Shown piece after piece: positions 1 through 9,811 of a stretch of 64,000 nt of DNA (positions within the stretch are counted from its first letter, which is position 1; every line of letters begins with the position of its first letter). The position numbers and the translations under genes are program-made. The notes under the pieces are model-generated. The model was not told the DNA's origin and made no database searches. It worked only from the letters and a program-made list of their open reading frames with translations. This DNA comes from Segetibacter koreensis DSM 18137 (GTDB lineage: Bacteria > Bacteroidota > Bacteroidia > Chitinophagales > Chitinophagaceae): the NCBI RefSeq assembly GCF_000374045.1, contig NZ_KB893337.1:186172-250171 (forward strand). Direction: 5' to 3'.

Positions 1-1
1 G

Positions 2-1342
2 AAAAAACATTCTATCATTCCAGCTGCTACCGTACTCATTTGTTCGGCAGCAGGTATTCGAACGAATGCACAACTTTCGCTATCGGCGCAGCTAAGAACA
101 AGAACTGAACTAAGAGACGGACAGGGGTCACCGCTACCTACAGGAGCTGCCCCTGCATTTTTTACATCTCAACGTACCAGGTTAAACGTTGGCTACAACA
201 TGTACCGTTTGAAGTTTGGAGTAACACTGCAGGACGTACGTGTGTGGGGACAAGATGTTTCAACCATTAACCGCACCACAACAGCAGACAACAACAGCCT
301 ACTGCTTCATGAAGCATGGGCGGAAATATTGTTGACAGATACAATTGTAAAGAACAAAGCCTTAAGCCTTAAAATAGGAAGACAGGAACTTGTTTATGAC
401 GACCAAAGATTAATAGGAAATCTGGATTGGCTGCAGCAAGGTCGCCGGCATGATGCAGCAGTTTTAAAATATGAAACAAAAGGCTGGATGGTTCACTTAG
501 CAGCTGCTTTTAATCAAAACAAGGAAAATGTATCAGGAACCATTTATAATAGTACACCTGCGGGAAACTATACCAGCAGCACCAACGGTGGTACAATGTA
601 TAAAAGCATGCAGTTTTTGTATGTCGGGAAAAAGCTAAAAAATGGAAATGCTTCGTTTTTGTTCTTTACCGACCAATTTAGCAAGTACAGTACAGACAGT
701 GTGAATAACAAGACTTACCAGCAGGGAAGCTGGGGCAGGGCAACAACTGGCTTTTATGTAAATAACACATTTAATAAAGTAGGCGTTACCGGTTCTGCTT
801 ACTACCAGTTTGGCAAAACTGCTACTTCGCAAAAATTAAGTGCTGTCTTATTAAGTGCGTTCGCCCAATATGGTTTTAGTAAAAAAATTAATGCTGGTGT
901 TGGCGTTGATTACACTTCAGGAGGTTCTAAGGGAACTACCAGTAACACCTTTGACCCTTTGTATGGAACGCCACATAAGTTCTGGGGTTTGATGGATTAC
1001 TTCTATGCAGCAAATCCGTTTGGTAAAGGAGGATTGACAGATTATTATTTAAAAGCAAAGTATAAAGCATCGGATAAATTTTCACTCGCTACAGACCTCC
1101 ATCAATTCAGCAGTGCAACCAGCATTGGTACCGGCGATAACAAAAAGAATTTTGGACAGGAATTAGACATAACAGGTTCATACACACTCACAAAACAAAT
1201 TGGCATAGAAGCAGGATATGCACACTTTTTTGCAACTCCACTACTCACTTCTGCAACTATTAAAAACGTAACAAACGGAAAAACAAGCGCAAACTGGGCG
1301 TACGTAATGATAAACATTAAACCAGATTTCCTCTTCAAATAA
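2..1342 (+). CDS. Outer-membrane beta-barrel porin, alginate-export-like (5' partial)
   Basis: The reading frame is open from the left edge, so the true start lies just outside the window; the first in-window ATG (200) is internal. The leading residues (KKHSIIPAATVLICSAAG followed by a Q near residue 24) look like the end of a Sec signal peptide. The mature part has alternating aromatic/polar strands, frequent Gly/Asn turns and a C-terminal phenylalanine stretch, as in outer-membrane beta-barrels of the alginate-export type. It sits 59 bp upstream of a nitrate transporter on the same strand, so I infer that it is the outer-membrane channel for the nitrate block. The substrate is not proven. 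The family call is from general character, not a database match. Confidence 0.7.
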   Translation, partial: KKHSIIPAATVLICSAAGIRTNAQLSLSAQLRTRTELRDGQGSPLPTGAAPAFFTSQRTRLNVGYNMYRLKFGVTLQDVRVWGQDVSTINRTTTADNNSLLLHEAWAEILLTDTIVKNKALSLKIGRQELVYDDQRLIGNLDWLQQGRRHDAAVLKYETKGWMVHLAAAFNQNKENVSGTIYNSTPAGNYTSSTNGGTMYKSMQFLYVGKKLKNGNASFLFFTDQFSKYSTDSVNNKTYQQGSWGRATTGFYVNNTFNKVGVTGSAYYQFGKTATSQKLSAVLLSAFAQYGFSKKINAGVGVDYTSGGSKGTTSNTFDPLYGTPHKFWGLMDYFYAANPFGKGGLTDYYLKAKYKASDKFSLATDLHQFSSATSIGTGDNKKNFGQELDITGSYTLTKQIGIEAGYAHFFATPLLTSATIKNVTNGKTSANWAYVMINIKPDFLFK

Positions 1343-1401
1343 TTAAACGGGTTGCCTGCCATAACCTCAACAAAAATCATACACCCGTAATACATCAACT
1401 T

Positions 1402-2715
1402 ATGTCTGTTCCAACATCTCAACAACCACTAACAAAATTAAATATACTTAGCCTGAAAGGCATACAAATGAAGAGCTTCCACACAACGTGGCTCATGTTC
1501 TTTGTGTGTTTCTTTGGCTGGTTCGGATTAGCGCCTTTAATGCCAACCATTCGCGAAAACCTTCACCTTACAAAAGGACAAGTTGGTAATCTTATTATCG
1601 TTTCTGTTTCTTCAACTATAATTGCACGCCTTATTATCGGTAAACTTTGCGATAGCTGGGGACCACGTAAAACCGCTGTTCGTTTGTTACTGCTTGGTTC
1701 ACTACCTGTATTTCTTGTAGGTCTCTCAAAAGACTATACAACATTCTTACTGTTTAGGGCTGCTATTGGCATCATCGGAGCTTCGTTTGTAATCACCCAG
1801 TTTCACACCTCTATGATGTTTGCATCAAATATAAAAGGCACTGCCAATGCTGTTGCAGGCGGATGGGGTAACCTTGGAGGTGGAGTTACAAACATGGTTA
1901 TGCCAATCATTTTTGCAACTATTGTAGGTATGGGTTTTACAAAAGGTGAAGCATGGCGTTATGCTATGATTGTTCCGGGCGTAATGATGCTGGTTGTTGC
2001 TTTTTTATACCAGAGGTACACAAAAGATACGCCTAAAGGCAACTACGATGAAATCGGCAGAAGTAAGCAATCACGTGCTAAAACTGATTGGTCTGTTTTA
2101 AAAGACTGGAGAATATGGGCACTAACTTTCGCTTATGCCATGTGCTTCGGTATGGAGATAACTTTTGATAATGTCGCCTCACTTCACTTTGTTGATACTT
2201 TCAAATTATCTCAATCAAGTGCAGGCTTTTGGGCCGGAATCTTCGGCATGATGAACCTGTTTGCCCGTGCTCTTGGAGGTATCGTTTCAGACAAAACAGG
2301 TAAAAGATTTGGCATGCGGGGTAAAGGCTTATTGCTTGCTGCAGTGTTGTTACTTGAAGGTTTAGGTCTTATACTTTTTGCGCAAGCAAGTACATTAGTT
2401 TTTGCTATCGTAAGCATGTTAAGCTTCGCTCTGTTCCTTAAAATGGCAAACGGCGCTACTTACGGAATTGTGCCTTTTATTAACGAAAAAAATGTCGGTC
2501 TTATCAGCGGTATCGTTGGTGCGGGCGGTAACCTGGGGGGAATGTTATTCGGCTTCCTTTTCAAATCAGAAACAATTTCTTATGCCCAAGCTTTCACTTA
2601 TATCGGCTACATCGTTGTTGCTATTTCAGCAGTTGTGTTAGTAACAAGATTTGTCAGCAAGAAAGAAGTTGTAGCAGAAGAGGTAATGCTGGAAGCAGAT
2701 GTGGCGGTAGCGTAG
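1402..2715 (+). CDS. narK: Nitrate/nitrite MFS transporter (NarK/NNP family)
   Basis: A 12-TM major facilitator of 437 residues. It carries both Gly-rich nitrate signatures of the NNP family: GWGNLGGGVTNMVMP near residue 153 and GAGGNLGGMLFG near residue 372. The N-terminus reads TKLNILSLKGIQMKSFHTTW, matching how NarK/NasA proteins begin, so the ATG at 1402 is preferred to the internal ATG at 1468. It takes nitrate (or exchanges nitrate and nitrite) across the inner membrane. Directly upstream is a porin and 116 bp downstream is an assimilatory-type nitrate reductase, all on the + strand, which supports an uptake role. The symbol is by family; NasA would be an equally fair name. Confidence 0.9.
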   Translation: MSVPTSQQPLTKLNILSLKGIQMKSFHTTWLMFFVCFFGWFGLAPLMPTIRENLHLTKGQVGNLIIVSVSSTIIARLIIGKLCDSWGPRKTAVRLLLLGSLPVFLVGLSKDYTTFLLFRAAIGIIGASFVITQFHTSMMFASNIKGTANAVAGGWGNLGGGVTNMVMPIIFATIVGMGFTKGEAWRYAMIVPGVMMLVVAFLYQRYTKDTPKGNYDEIGRSKQSRAKTDWSVLKDWRIWALTFAYAMCFGMEITFDNVASLHFVDTFKLSQSSAGFWAGIFGMMNLFARALGGIVSDKTGKRFGMRGKGLLLAAVLLLEGLGLILFAQASTLVFAIVSMLSFALFLKMANGATYGIVPFINEKNVGLISGIVGAGGNLGGMLFGFLFKSETISYAQAFTYIGYIVVAISAVVLVTRFVSKKEVVAEEVMLEADVAVA

Positions 2716-2831
2716 GTATCATCGTCATTGCGATGACGCTTATAGCACATCAGTACAAGTGAGTGACACAACAATGCGGAATAGAGAACTAACGATTGCT
2801 TCCAAATAATTAAAGATTTATTTGTTTTATC

Positions 2832-5800
2832 ATGGCAGAAACGTTTAAAACAACATGTTGCTATTGCGGCGTAGGTTGCGGAGTAATCTTGCATAAAGAC
2901 CGTAACGGCAAGCTTCACATAGAAGGTGACAAGGACCATCCTGTAAATAAAGGTATGCTTTGTAGCAAAGGGATGAACCTGCATTATACCGTGATGGACC
3001 AAAGCGATAGGTTGTTGTATCCTGAAATGCGTTACAATAAAAATATGCAACGCCAAAGGGTGTCGTGGGACAGCGCTCTTGAAAGAACGGCAGCTGTTTT
3101 TAAAACGCTTATCAATAAATATGGCCCTGATTCTGTTGCTTTTTATGCGTCGGGACAATGTCTTACAGAAGAATATTATGTCGTAAATAAATTGATGAAA
3201 GGCTTTATTGGCAGTAACAATATTGATACTAATTCCCGCCTTTGTATGAGCAGTGCGGTTGCAGCTTATAAAATGAGTTTGGGTGAAGATAGTGTTCCTG
3301 TTAGTTATGATGACCTTGAGCTGGCTGATTGCATTTTTGTTGCCGGCGCAAATCCAGCGTGGTGTCATCCTATTTTATGGCGAAGAATTGAAGCAGCGAA
3401 AGCCAACAATCCCAACCTAAAAATTATTGTAAGCGACCCTCGTAAAACACAAACCTGTTCTTATGCAAATGTTCACCTGCAACTGAAACCAGGAACAGAT
3501 GTAGTATTGCATCACGCGATAGGTAGAGTGTTAATTGAGAACGGAGACATTGATATCAATTTTATAAAAAATAATACAGAAGGATTTAAAGCGTACCGCG
3601 ATAAAGTAATGCAACGAACTATTGCAGAAGCTGCACTAATATGCGATGTGCCGGAAGAAGCGATAAGAGAAGCAGCGTTATACATTGGTAATGCAAAAGG
3701 GTTTATTACGATGTGGACGATGGGATTGAACCAGAGCGTAATTGGTGTAAATAAAAATTTAAGCTTAATTAATTTAAACCTAATTACCGGTCATATTGGT
3801 AAACCAGGTAGCGGTCCGTTTTCGCTAACTGGTCAGCCAAACGCAATGGGCGGAAGAGAAGTAGGTGGTATGGCAAACATGCTTCCTGCTCACCGCAACC
3901 TTGCCAAGGTAGAAGACCGCGCTTTTATGCAAAAATTTTGGGGCGGCACGACCATAGCATCAAAAGCCGGATATACTGCAACCGAAATGTTTGAAGCACT
4001 TAATAACGGCAGGTTGAAAGCTATCTGGATAATGGGAACAAACCCGTTAGTAAGCCTGCCAGATGTTAGAATCGCTGAAGAAGGATTGAGAAAGGCAAAG
4101 TTTGTAGTTGTTCAGGATGTAAGCAACAAACCTGAAACAATACAATATGCCGATGTTGTGTTGCCTGCTGCTGCCTGGGCAGAAAAAGAAGGTACCATGA
4201 CGAATGCAGAGCGAAGAATTGCATTATTGAGCAAAATAGTTGATGCACCGGGTGAAGCGTTGCCTGATGCGGAAATCATTTGTCGCTTTGCTCAAAAAAT
4301 GGGCTTTCATGGATTTAATTACAAAGCGACTTCAGAGATTTATGCAGAGCATTGCAGAACAACCGAAGGAACCAATATTGATATTACCGGCTTAAGTTAT
4401 GATGTTTTAAAAGCAAAAAGAAGTGTTCAATATCCTTATACAAGAAAAGAAAAAGGCTTCGGTACTGCACGATTGTTTACTGATAAACAATTTTATACTC
4501 CTTCGAAAAAAGCCATTATTCATACTGTTGATGAGGTCAATCAATCGGAACAAACTGCAGATGACTTACCACTTGTTTTAACAACAGGTCGCATACGAGA
4601 CCAGTGGCATACGATGACCAAAACTGGTAAAGTAAACAAGCTGAAACAACATATTTCTAATTCGTTTTTAGAGATACATCCCGATGATGCGGAAGAAAGA
4701 AATATAGATGAAAATGATATTGTTGAAGTATTTAACGGCAGAGGTAATGTAAGGGTTAAAGCAAAACTGACTACCGATATAAAACGAGGAGTAGTTTTTA
4801 TGCCAATGCATTGGGGAAAGATTTTAAACAGCGACTTAAACAGGGCAAATAATCTTACAAACAATCTTGTTGACCCCATTTCGAAAGAACCTGATTTTAA
4901 GTTTTCTGCTGTTCAGGTACAGCAATACAAAAAAGCTAAACAAAAGATTATTGTAATTGGTGCCGGAGCCGGAGCGTATGGTTTTGTAAAAAGCTATCGC
5001 GCAATTAATACCGAGGATGAAATAGAGATTTTTAGCAAAGAGAACTTCCCATTTTACAACAGAGTAATGTTGCCTGATTATATAAGCGGAGTGCAGGAAT
5101 GGCAACAGCTCGTAAAAATGAAAGATGAAGAAGAGTATAATTTTAATATTAAGTTACATAGAGGTGTAAGCATTGAGCATATTGACAGACCTAATAAACG
5201 TGTCACAGATAGCAATGGTATTGTGCATAATTATGATGTTTTATTAATGGCAACGGGTAGCCGTGCAACAATGCTAAGAGACATTCCACCAATGGACGGC
5301 ATCTTTACTATGCGTAGTCGGGTTGATGCAGATAACTTTAAAAATCACATAGACCCCTTAAAAGGTAAAGTGGTTATTGTTGGTGGTGGATTGTTGGGAA
5401 TTGAGTTAGCAGCTTCATTACGGGAAGTTGATGTTGAGGTAACGGTTATTCAACGTATTTCAAGACTAATGGACCGGCAACTCGATGCATTAGGAAGCCA
5501 ATTGTTACACGAAGAACTAACCGATAAAGGCGTTGATATTTTTTACAATGATGAAATTGAACGTTTTATTGGCAAACAAACCGTAACGGGTATAAGATTA
5601 AAAAGCGGGCGGGAAATAGATTGCCAGGCAATTGTTATAGCGATTGGAACCACTCCAAATATTGAACTCGCCCGTGCATCAGGAATTGAATGCAAACGTG
5701 GCGTGGTGGTAAATGAATATCTTTTAACAAACGACCCTGATATTTATGCAATTGGTGAAATTGCAGAATTCAAAGGTTTCTTATATGGAATAACTGCAGC

Positions 5801-6377
5801 AGCAGAACAACAGGCCGAAATTGTTGCAAGGCATTTAAGCGGAGATATCTCCAATTATTACCAAGGCTCTTTATTAATGAACATTTTAAAAATGCATGGA
5901 ACAGACTTATGCTCATTGGGATTGGCTGAAGCTCCTGCAAACGACCCCAATTACGAAGAAGTTGTTTTTATTGACAAAGCGAAGCGCTATTATAAAAAAT
6001 GTGTTATTCACAACGATGTATTAGTTGGGGCAATATTAATTGGAGATAAAACAGAATTTTTAGAATATAAGGACCTTATTCAAAATAAAATTGAATTATC
6101 AGAAAAACGTCTTGAATTGTTGCGTTCCGGCAAAAAAGCTGAACCTGTAATTGGCAAACTCGTATGCTCGTGCGGAGGTGTTGGTGAAGGAAATATTGAG
6201 AATAAAATAAAAGAAGGCTGCATCGAACTAAAAGCACTTTGCACAGCATCAGGAGCAGGCATGGGCTGCGGAAGCTGCCGACCAGAAGTGCAGGCAATAC
6301 TTGATAGAAGCCCCTCCGCCCCTAAAGGGGAATTGAGAACCTTTGAGGAAGATGTTTTAAAAACGGTAAGAGCGTGA
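2832..6377 (+). CDS. nasA: Nitrate reductase with fused FAD/NAD(P)H and BFD [2Fe-2S] domains
   Basis: 1181 residues in three parts. (1) A molybdopterin bis-MGD oxidoreductase, about 1-690, with an N-terminal [4Fe-4S] motif C9-x2-C12-x3-C16-x27-C44, a probable Mo-ligand cysteine at C138 (SRLCMSSAV) and an MGD-binding domain from about 577. (2) A NirB-like pyridine-nucleotide/FAD oxidoreductase, about 703-1010, with a GAGAGAYG Rossmann loop and a second one (VGGGLLGIELA). (3) A BFD-type [2Fe-2S] domain from about 1109, with CSC and later CGSC. In Klebsiella-type systems the FAD electron-transfer subunit is a separate protein; here one chain should carry electrons from NAD(P)H to nitrate. It is probably cytoplasmic (no Tat signal). 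The last ~25 codons include a GC-rich repeat-like insertion (6311-6330). A nitrate transporter precedes it. Confidence 0.9.
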   Translation: MAETFKTTCCYCGVGCGVILHKDRNGKLHIEGDKDHPVNKGMLCSKGMNLHYTVMDQSDRLLYPEMRYNKNMQRQRVSWDSALERTAAVFKTLINKYGPDSVAFYASGQCLTEEYYVVNKLMKGFIGSNNIDTNSRLCMSSAVAAYKMSLGEDSVPVSYDDLELADCIFVAGANPAWCHPILWRRIEAAKANNPNLKIIVSDPRKTQTCSYANVHLQLKPGTDVVLHHAIGRVLIENGDIDINFIKNNTEGFKAYRDKVMQRTIAEAALICDVPEEAIREAALYIGNAKGFITMWTMGLNQSVIGVNKNLSLINLNLITGHIGKPGSGPFSLTGQPNAMGGREVGGMANMLPAHRNLAKVEDRAFMQKFWGGTTIASKAGYTATEMFEALNNGRLKAIWIMGTNPLVSLPDVRIAEEGLRKAKFVVVQDVSNKPETIQYADVVLPAAAWAEKEGTMTNAERRIALLSKIVDAPGEALPDAEIICRFAQKMGFHGFNYKATSEIYAEHCRTTEGTNIDITGLSYDVLKAKRSVQYPYTRKEKGFGTARLFTDKQFYTPSKKAIIHTVDEVNQSEQTADDLPLVLTTGRIRDQWHTMTKTGKVNKLKQHISNSFLEIHPDDAEERNIDENDIVEVFNGRGNVRVKAKLTTDIKRGVVFMPMHWGKILNSDLNRANNLTNNLVDPISKEPDFKFSAVQVQQYKKAKQKIIVIGAGAGAYGFVKSYRAINTEDEIEIFSKENFPFYNRVMLPDYISGVQEWQQLVKMKDEEEYNFNIKLHRGVSIEHIDRPNKRVTDSNGIVHNYDVLLMATGSRATMLRDIPPMDGIFTMRSRVDADNFKNHIDPLKGKVVIVGGGLLGIELAASLREVDVEVTVIQRISRLMDRQLDALGSQLLHEELTDKGVDIFYNDEIERFIGKQTVTGIRLKSGREIDCQAIVIAIGTTPNIELARASGIECKRGVVVNEYLLTNDPDIYAIGEIAEFKGFLYGITAAAEQQAEIVARHLSGDISNYYQGSLLMNILKMHGTDLCSLGLAEAPANDPNYEEVVFIDKAKRYYKKCVIHNDVLVGAILIGDKTEFLEYKDLIQNKIELSEKRLELLRSGKKAEPVIGKLVCSCGGVGEGNIENKIKEGCIELKALCTASGAGMGCGSCRPEVQAILDRSPSAPKGELRTFEEDVLKTVRA
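6311..6330. repeat. GC-rich palindromic element inside the nitrate reductase 3' end
   Basis: A C-rich block ending in a cccc-taaa-gggg inverted repeat (arms 6319-6322 and 6327-6330). It is much more GC-rich than its surroundings and encodes SPSAPKGE, a low-complexity stretch between the BFD domain and the extreme C-terminus. Short elements of this look are, to my knowledge, scattered in Bacteroidota genomes, sometimes in frame inside genes. No second copy was found in this window, so repeat status is inferred. Confidence 0.35.
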
Positions 6378-6483
6378 GGACGGACGAAGATGGAATTAAG
6401 ACAAGAACCGATAAACTGCTCTTTTACTGCCAACCATTCGCTATTGGCCTATTACTTAACGATTTATCACTAAATGATTTTAC

Positions 6484-7950
6484 ATGGCTTCAACAGAAAC
6501 TATATATATCAATTTTACAGGAGGAATTGTTTCTCCCGGTTACCTCAAAAAAGTACTCGAAATTGCCGCATTGGCTAAAGTAAATAATGTACGTTTTGGA
6601 TTAAGGCAACAAATACTACTTGACATTCCGGTAAAACAATTCCCAACTTTCAGCCATGCTTGCGTGGAGAATAATATTGAATTCGCAAGAAAAAAAGAAG
6701 CACATCCTAACATCGTAAGCTCCTACCCTGCTGTTGATATTTTTACTACAGATACGTGGGTTCGTGAAGGTGTTTATAAAGACATTTTTAATTCATTTGA
6801 TTATATTCCTAAAGTTAAAATCAATATCACCGATAGCAATCAAACCTTTGTTCCGTTTTTTACAGGCCATGTCAACTGGATTTCTTCTGCTTCGAGTCAT
6901 TTTTGGTATCTATATGTTCGTTTTCCTAAAACAGAAAAGGTTTACTGTTTTCCCGAGTTGGTTTATACAAATGATATTGCTGCCGTAGCAAAACAAGTCG
7001 AAAAAATCTTGGCTTCAAAACATGTTGCGAATGAAAGGGACTTATACAAACAGCTAAAAACATTACCATTTATTTCTAAACAAATAGAAAGGGAACTTGA
7101 ATTACCAAAATTTTCATTGCCTTACTACGAAGGTTTTAACAAATATGACAACAATTACTGGCTGGGGATTTATCGACGGGAAGAAGCGTTCCCCGTTCAG
7201 TTTTTATCAGACGTTTGCTCAATTTGCATGAAGACAAAAATTGGACAAATGTATACGACGCCATGGAAGAGCATTATTATAAAAGGAATTGAAACTAAGG
7301 ACAGAAATTTATGGGATTATGCTCTTGGTAAATACCGGATAAATGTTCGTCACGCTGCCAACGAATTGAACTGGCAGATTGAAGACAATTGTGAAGATGG
7401 TCTACAACTTAAAAGACATATCATACGTTATTTTGACAAAGAAGATGTGCGAACATATGGATTAAGCTTTGCTGTAAAGACCAGACCTTTTTCAAGCATG
7501 CCTGGTTCTATAATTGTAAGAAAACAAGACGTAAAAAATCCCGGACGATTGAAAGCATTGGAACGCTTTGAAATTTTATATACCTCCAACTTCAATCCTA
7601 ACTCTTCCAATTTTATTTCTTTCAGGAAAGATGTTGAAAAAGAACATTTGGGAACATATTTGGTCTCATTATGTAAATATTTTTACGAGCGGGAAAGTGA
7701 AGAAAAAACCTTGTCTATTGAAAGCTTTAATCTTCCTGCGAATAACGTCTCAGATATAACTCCTGTTAAAATTGTGCATCAATGTAAACATTGCTTTACA
7801 ATTTTTGATGAAGGTAATGGTGATGCTGAAAACAATATTGCACCCGGCACTTCTTTTAACGATTTACCCGTTAATTACAAATGTTCTTTGTGCGAATCAG
7901 ATAAAGAAGATTTCATTGCTGTTAATGTAAAAAATTTACAACTCTATTAA
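6484..7950 (+). CDS. Rubredoxin-domain protein with sulfite/nitrite-reductase-like half-domain
   Basis: 488 residues. The N-terminal ~70 residues (NFTGGIVSPGYL, VRFGLRQQILLDI) resemble the ferredoxin-like half-domain of siroheme nitrite/sulfite reductases. The C-terminus has a rubredoxin-type iron site, CKHC near 434 and CSLC near 471. The siroheme-[4Fe-4S] signature C-x5-C...C-x3-C is absent; the only other close cysteine pair is VCSIC near residue 244. It lies 106 bp after the nitrate reductase on the same strand, so I infer a role in nitrate/nitrite assimilation, either as an electron carrier or as an unusual reductase component. No separate NirB or NirA is seen in the window, but the upstream neighbours are cut off. 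The domain calls are firm only for rubredoxin. Confidence 0.65.
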   Translation: MASTETIYINFTGGIVSPGYLKKVLEIAALAKVNNVRFGLRQQILLDIPVKQFPTFSHACVENNIEFARKKEAHPNIVSSYPAVDIFTTDTWVREGVYKDIFNSFDYIPKVKINITDSNQTFVPFFTGHVNWISSASSHFWYLYVRFPKTEKVYCFPELVYTNDIAAVAKQVEKILASKHVANERDLYKQLKTLPFISKQIERELELPKFSLPYYEGFNKYDNNYWLGIYRREEAFPVQFLSDVCSICMKTKIGQMYTTPWKSIIIKGIETKDRNLWDYALGKYRINVRHAANELNWQIEDNCEDGLQLKRHIIRYFDKEDVRTYGLSFAVKTRPFSSMPGSIIVRKQDVKNPGRLKALERFEILYTSNFNPNSSNFISFRKDVEKEHLGTYLVSLCKYFYERESEEKTLSIESFNLPANNVSDITPVKIVHQCKHCFTIFDEGNGDAENNIAPGTSFNDLPVNYKCSLCESDKEDFIAVNVKNLQLY

Positions 7951-8056
7951 ATGTAATTGTTATTCTCTTATATTATTATTTACTTATAATGCTTATAGAG
8001 ATTGATTACTTTTTTAAGATTTTTAGCTTAATAGGTTAATGAGAACAATTCGCTCA

Positions 8057-9811
8057 CTAAATCCTATTTCTTAAATTCTTTTTTTGGAAATTTATTAGAG
8101 GCTGAAGTACAAGGGAAAATATAACCACCAGCAAAGCACCTACCGCATTTAGCCATAAAAAACTAAGACTTATAGTTTGATTTTGATTTAAGAAAAATAA
8201 AGCTATAATTACCAGTTCTGATACAACTGCACTCCAAAAAACTGCTTTTGCTCCTACCCACCTTATATAAAAAGCAACAAGGAAAATACCAAGAATTACT
8301 CCATAAAAAAGAGAACCTAAAACATTTACTGCTTCAATCAGGCTTCCCATACGATTGGCAAATTGTGCTACGATAATACAAAAGATACCCCAACCAAAAG
8401 TATATAAACGCGACAGGCGATATTCTTTTTTACTCTGCTCAATACTTATATCTTCATGAGCATTATGATATCGGCGATGAAAATCTATCATAGTGCATGA
8501 AGCAAGTGAGTTTAATGCAGCAGCAATAGAACCCCATGCAGCCAGAAAAATAATAGCTATCAAAAGGCCAACAAGTCCAACGGGCAAATAATCTATCACA
8601 AAGCGAAGAAAAATATAATTGGTGTCATTATCATCCTCCCTCGGAACAGCTTTTTTAATGTATCCTTTATATGCTACCCTCAAAGAATCTAATTGTTTGT
8701 TATTTACTTCCACACTGTCCTTTAAAGTATTAGTTTCTACACTATTATTAGCTCGATATGCATTTATATAATCTGTGCTTAATGCTGCCTGTTTTTTATT
8801 TTTTGCAGCATATATGGTTTGTATAACAGCTAATGAATCTTTATAAACTGTTTGCTGCGCTTTTTGTTCAACTTTTAGGTTATGAAAAACCGGTGAAGGT
8901 TTAAATTGATAAAAAGTAAATAACATAGCCCCAATTAACAAAATCAGGAATTGCATTGGAACTTTTACAAGGCCGTTTATTAATAAACCTACTTTGCTTT
9001 CAGTACTGTTCTTTGCCGTAAGATAACGGCCGACCTGGCTTTGGTCTGTTCCAAAATACGACAAGGCAAGAAAAAAACCACCAATAATTCCGCTCCACAT
9101 ATTGTATTTATCATTCCAATCGAAATGGCCGTTGCTGCTTCCCGTTGTTATTACGTTTAATTTACCTGCAGCGCCGCTTATTCGTAATGCATCTGTAAAT
9201 CCTACTCCCTCCGGCAATAAATGAACAATCATATAACCTGCCAGAAACATACCAACGAAGATTATTACTAGCTGAAGTTGCTGTGTATAAGCTACTGCTC
9301 TTGCTCCGCCGGTTACTGTATATATTATCAGCAACCCACCCATTACAATATTGGTAAGAAAAATATCCCAGCCAAGCAATGATGATAGTATGATAGAAGG
9401 CGCATAAATGCTAATGCCTGTAGATAACCCCCTTTGTAACAGAAAAAGAAAAGAAGTCAGAGAGCGGGTTTTAACGTCAAAACGCTTTTCTAAAAATTCG
9501 TAGGCAGTATATACCTTAAGCCTGCTAAACAATGGAACAAACGTAATGCATAGCACTACCATAGCTAGAGGCAACCCAAAATAATACTGAACGAACCGCA
9601 TGCCATCAGTATAAGCCTGACCCGGGGCTGAAAGAAAAGTAACTGCACTTGCCTGCGTACCCATAATGCTAAGCAGCACCAGGTACCAGGGCAAACTGCG
9701 GTTGCTGCGAAAATACCCGTCGAGGTCTTTAGAGGTACGGCTTTTGTACAAACCGTACGCTATTATTCCTATAAGTGTCGCTGATAAAACTATCCAGTCA
9801 ATATGACTCAT
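8057..9811 (-). CDS. Sodium:solute symporter (SSS family)
   Basis: 584 residues, about 13 hydrophobic segments. The N-terminus (DLDGYFRSNRSLPWYLVLLSIMGTQASAVTF) and the TDGMRFVQYYFGLPLAM region are typical of SSS (PutP/SGLT-like) transporters. An unusual hydrophilic stretch of about 100 residues (roughly 300-400, rich in Lys, Gln and Asp) interrupts the membrane domain before FLRFVIDYLPVGLVGLL; such insertions are seen in Bacteroidota members. The substrate cannot be read from sequence; sugars, sialic acid and similar solutes are known for the family. It is convergent with the preceding + strand gene (106 bp gap) and is not in an obvious operon. Confidence 0.85.
   Translation of the reverse strand: MSHIDWIVLSATLIGIIAYGLYKSRTSKDLDGYFRSNRSLPWYLVLLSIMGTQASAVTFLSAPGQAYTDGMRFVQYYFGLPLAMVVLCITFVPLFSRLKVYTAYEFLEKRFDVKTRSLTSFLFLLQRGLSTGISIYAPSIILSSLLGWDIFLTNIVMGGLLIIYTVTGGARAVAYTQQLQLVIIFVGMFLAGYMIVHLLPEGVGFTDALRISGAAGKLNVITTGSSNGHFDWNDKYNMWSGIIGGFFLALSYFGTDQSQVGRYLTAKNSTESKVGLLINGLVKVPMQFLILLIGAMLFTFYQFKPSPVFHNLKVEQKAQQTVYKDSLAVIQTIYAAKNKKQAALSTDYINAYRANNSVETNTLKDSVEVNNKQLDSLRVAYKGYIKKAVPREDDNDTNYIFLRFVIDYLPVGLVGLLIAIIFLAAWGSIAAALNSLASCTMIDFHRRYHNAHEDISIEQSKKEYRLSRLYTFGWGIFCIIVAQFANRMGSLIEAVNVLGSLFYGVILGIFLVAFYIRWVGAKAVFWSAVVSELVIIALFFLNQNQTISLSFLWLNAVGALLVVIFSLVLQPLINFQKKNLRNRI

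Noticed and set aside
2759-2772. 14-bp string shared in inverse orientation with 63713-63726
   Set aside because: A 14-mer match is expected by chance several times in a window of this size.
2607-3368. 253-codon minus-strand ORF
   Set aside because: Antisense to the narK end and the nitrate reductase start; composition is that of a reversed coding strand.
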